From: Planctomycetota bacterium
GTDB taxonomy: Bacteria; Planctomycetota; UBA1135; UBA2386
NCBI GenBank assembly: GCA_016716265.1
Contig: JADJWQ010000006.1
Span: forward strand, 3,995,501-4,059,500
Length of the DNA: 64,000 nt
Direction: 5' to 3'
The position numbers and the translations under genes were made by a program. Position 1 is the stretch's first letter; the number at the start of each line of letters is the position of its first letter. The notes under the pieces are model-generated. The model was not told the origin of the DNA. It was given only the letters and a program-made list of their open reading frames with translations, and did no database searches. Shown here piece after piece: positions 62,669-64,000 of the stretch.

Positions 62669-63010
62669 ATGGCGAAGCACACCCCGGCGCGGATCGCCGA
62701 GATCCGCGAACACCTGTCCACTCTCGCGGCCCGCCGCATCGCGGTAGCCGACTACGCGCGCGAGATCGGCGTGGCGGCCTGGACGATCTACTCGTGGCGG
62801 AAGCAGTACGGTACCGAGGCGCTGGCCGAGCAAGTCGCGCCGCGGTCCACGCGGTCGGCTGCGGGCGTCGACCTGGTCGAGGTCCGCGGCGTTCGAGTCG
62901 GCTCGGCGTCGTGCATCGAGATCCAGGTGGGTGACGTCACGGTCCGGGTCCCGCCGGCGTCGACTGCCGATGACGTCCGTGCCGTGCTGGAGGCGGTGAA
63001 GTCATGCTGA
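62669..63010 (+). CDS. tnpA: IS66 accessory protein TnpA
   Basis: 113 residues with an N-terminal helix-turn-helix (RRIAVADYAREIGVAAWTIY followed by SWRKQYG) and a beta-rich C-terminus (IEIQVGDVTVRVPPASTADD, VRAVLEAVK), as in IS66 OrfA. Overlaps tnpB by seven bases. Confidence 0.88.
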   Translation: MAKHTPARIAEIREHLSTLAARRIAVADYAREIGVAAWTIYSWRKQYGTEALAEQVAPRSTRSAAGVDLVEVRGVRVGSASCIEIQVGDVTVRVPPASTADDVRAVLEAVKSC

Positions 63011-63384
63011 GCCTGCCGCCCTCGGTCCGCATCTTCCTCGCGCGTGGCAACACCGACATGCGCAAGCAGATCGACTCGCTCGCCGGGTTGGTGGCGCACG
63101 TCCTCGAGGAGGATCCGATGAGCGGCCATCTGTTCGTGTTCTGCAACCGGGCGCGCAGTCATCTGAAGATCCTGTACTGGGAAGAGGGCGGGTACTGGCT
63201 GCTGCAGAAGCGGCTGGAGCGCGGTCGGTTCGCATGGCCTGATGCGGACACGCCTGCGCTGCAGCTCAGTGCGACCGAGCTGCACGCGCTGCTCGGTGGG
63301 CTCGACTTCCGACAAGCGAAACGGCTACCACGAATCGCGAAGATCTCGAAACCTCCCGAGCCACCCGCCGCCTTCGCTTCGTAG
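63004..63384 (+). CDS. tnpB: IS66 accessory protein TnpB
   Basis: 126 residues: LPPSVRIFLARGNTDMRKQI, GHLFVFCNRARSHLKILYWE, GYWLLQKRLERGRFAWPD. These are the highly conserved TnpB blocks of IS66 elements; needed with TnpA and TnpC for transposition in characterised members. Normal length. Confidence 0.93.
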   Translation: MLSLPPSVRIFLARGNTDMRKQIDSLAGLVAHVLEEDPMSGHLFVFCNRARSHLKILYWEEGGYWLLQKRLERGRFAWPDADTPALQLSATELHALLGGLDFRQAKRLPRIAKISKPPEPPAAFAS

Positions 63385-63394
63385 TCTGCGGCGA

Positions 63395-64000
63395 GTGGCG
63401 GTTCACGAGCAGCAGCACACAGACGTCGACATCGACGCCGCGGCGGTCATCGCAGGTCTCCGCGTCGAACTCGAATCGCTCCGCAACAAGTACGAGATCC
63501 TCAGCGCGCGGCATGACGCCCTGCTGCGCAAGCTGTACGGGAAGCGGAGCGAGCGCTATTCGGTGGATGGCGAGGAGCCGCTGTTCGCGGGGCTGGAGAA
63601 CCCGGAAGCGCCTCCGCCGCCACATGTCGACGAGGCGCCGGACGCGGAAGAGCCGGACGACGAGCCGCGCGGTCGGGGCGCCAAGGAGCGGCGCCACCGC
63701 GGTGCGTCGCGGATCCCGGCAGACATCCGCCGCGTGGTCGAAGTGGTCGAGCCGACCCCGGAGGAACTGCGCTGTCCGTGTTGCGACGACGATCGTGAGC
63801 GACACGTCATCGGCTACGAGGAGACCGAGCGGCTCGAGTACGAGCCGGCGAGCGTGTTCGTTCGAGTGATCCGGCGGCCGAAGCTCGCCTGTCCGCTACA
63901 TGAGGAAGCCGGGATCGTCACGCCCGAGCTGCCCGCACAAGTCATCGAGAAGGGTCTGGCCGGCGCGTCCATGCTGGCGCAGGTGGTGACCGCGAAAGCA
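63395..64000 (+). CDS. tnpC: IS66 transposase TnpC (C-terminus beyond window)
   Basis: Open from a GTG at 63395 to the window end (202 codons), starting 10 bases after tnpB. Seen: leucine-zipper-like N-terminus (LESLRNKYEILSARHDALLR), then LYGKRSERYS, a zinc-finger region (LRCPCCDDDRERHVIGYEET, then CPLHEE), and VIEKGLAGASMLAQVVTAKA, the usual run-up to the catalytic domain. The DDE domain is outside the window. Confidence 0.9.
   Translation, partial: MAVHEQQHTDVDIDAAAVIAGLRVELESLRNKYEILSARHDALLRKLYGKRSERYSVDGEEPLFAGLENPEAPPPPHVDEAPDAEEPDDEPRGRGAKERRHRGASRIPADIRRVVEVVEPTPEELRCPCCDDDRERHVIGYEETERLEYEPASVFVRVIRRPKLACPLHEEAGIVTPELPAQVIEKGLAGASMLAQVVTAKA

Larger units (their letters stand above)
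50885..64000. mobile_element. Element 2: second integrative element (right end beyond window)
   Basis: Starts at the junction core and carries the same minus-strand core run from 50986 to 60463. Its integrase is frameshifted. Lacks relatives of the 23378 and 28965 genes. No second right-hand core copy is found before the window ends, so its length is unknown. The cargo side contains a PD-(D/E)XK-like gene, an IS1182-type wreck and an IS66 element. Confidence 0.75.
62611..64000 (+). mobile_element. IS66-family element, left part (runs off window)
   Basis: Begins with GTAAGCGTCCGGTAGCCCCC at 62611-62630, matching the usual IS66 terminal start GTAAGCG. Contains the three IS66 genes in standard order with overlaps. 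The right end is beyond base 64000. The visible frames are intact, so it may be a recent arrival. Confidence 0.85.

Overview
High-GC bacterial chromosome with two very different halves. Bases 1-21,060 are ordinary chromosome: densely packed, often overlapping housekeeping and secreted-protein genes. The 12-repeat 'AYDSxRxRxVLFGG...DTWEW' protein, SUMF1/FGE-type domains (one on a Ser/Thr-kinase remnant), and secreted proteins with conserved C-terminal blocks all suggest a Planctomycetota member. That lineage call is inferred from protein style, not from a marker gene.

Backbone layout: mutY (cut by the window start) and a CinA/MoCF-like gene face away from gyrA-yqeY. Then come a degenerate metallophosphoesterase, a Nudix hydrolase, rpiA, two envelope/secreted proteins, murJ, an M14 carboxypeptidase, an ApaH-like phosphatase, a secreted protein, an amidohydrolase, the kelch-like protein, pyruvate kinase, an inositol-phosphatase-family protein and a tRNA with anticodon CAT.

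The tRNA 3' end is an integration site. Its last 22 bases plus one are repeated exactly at 50,862-50,884, splitting the rest into two related integrative elements in tandem. Element 1 (21,062-50,884) is complete. Element 2 begins at 50,885 and runs past the window end. Both carry the same core, all on the minus strand and in the same order: tyrosine integrase, small helix-turn-helix protein, SpoVG-like protein, an inverted-repeat region, primase-polymerase/ATPase, small protein, a protein ending in a winged-helix-like segment, second (XerC-like) tyrosine recombinase, DUF5681-like protein, and a ParB-domain DNA methyltransferase. I saw no capsid, portal, tail or conjugation gene, so these look like satellite-type or plasmid-like integrative elements that replicate their own DNA.

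Beyond the methyltransferase and a conserved ~40-base upstream block, the two elements share nothing obvious: this is the cargo zone. Element 1 cargo: a membrane protein, an ISKra4-type remnant inside ~155-bp inverted repeats, a membrane-anchored protein of unknown role, a type II restriction-modification set (methylase, HNH nuclease, controller), a GHKL-ATPase/STAS-like (DUF4325-like) pair, a truncated kinase-FGE gene, pieces of another transposon, and two near-identical broken FGE-domain genes around an IS110 fragment. Element 2 cargo within the window: a PD-(D/E)XK-like gene, a broken IS1182-type transposase, and the left part of an IS66 element that runs off the end. The element 2 integrase has a frameshift; that of element 1 is intact.
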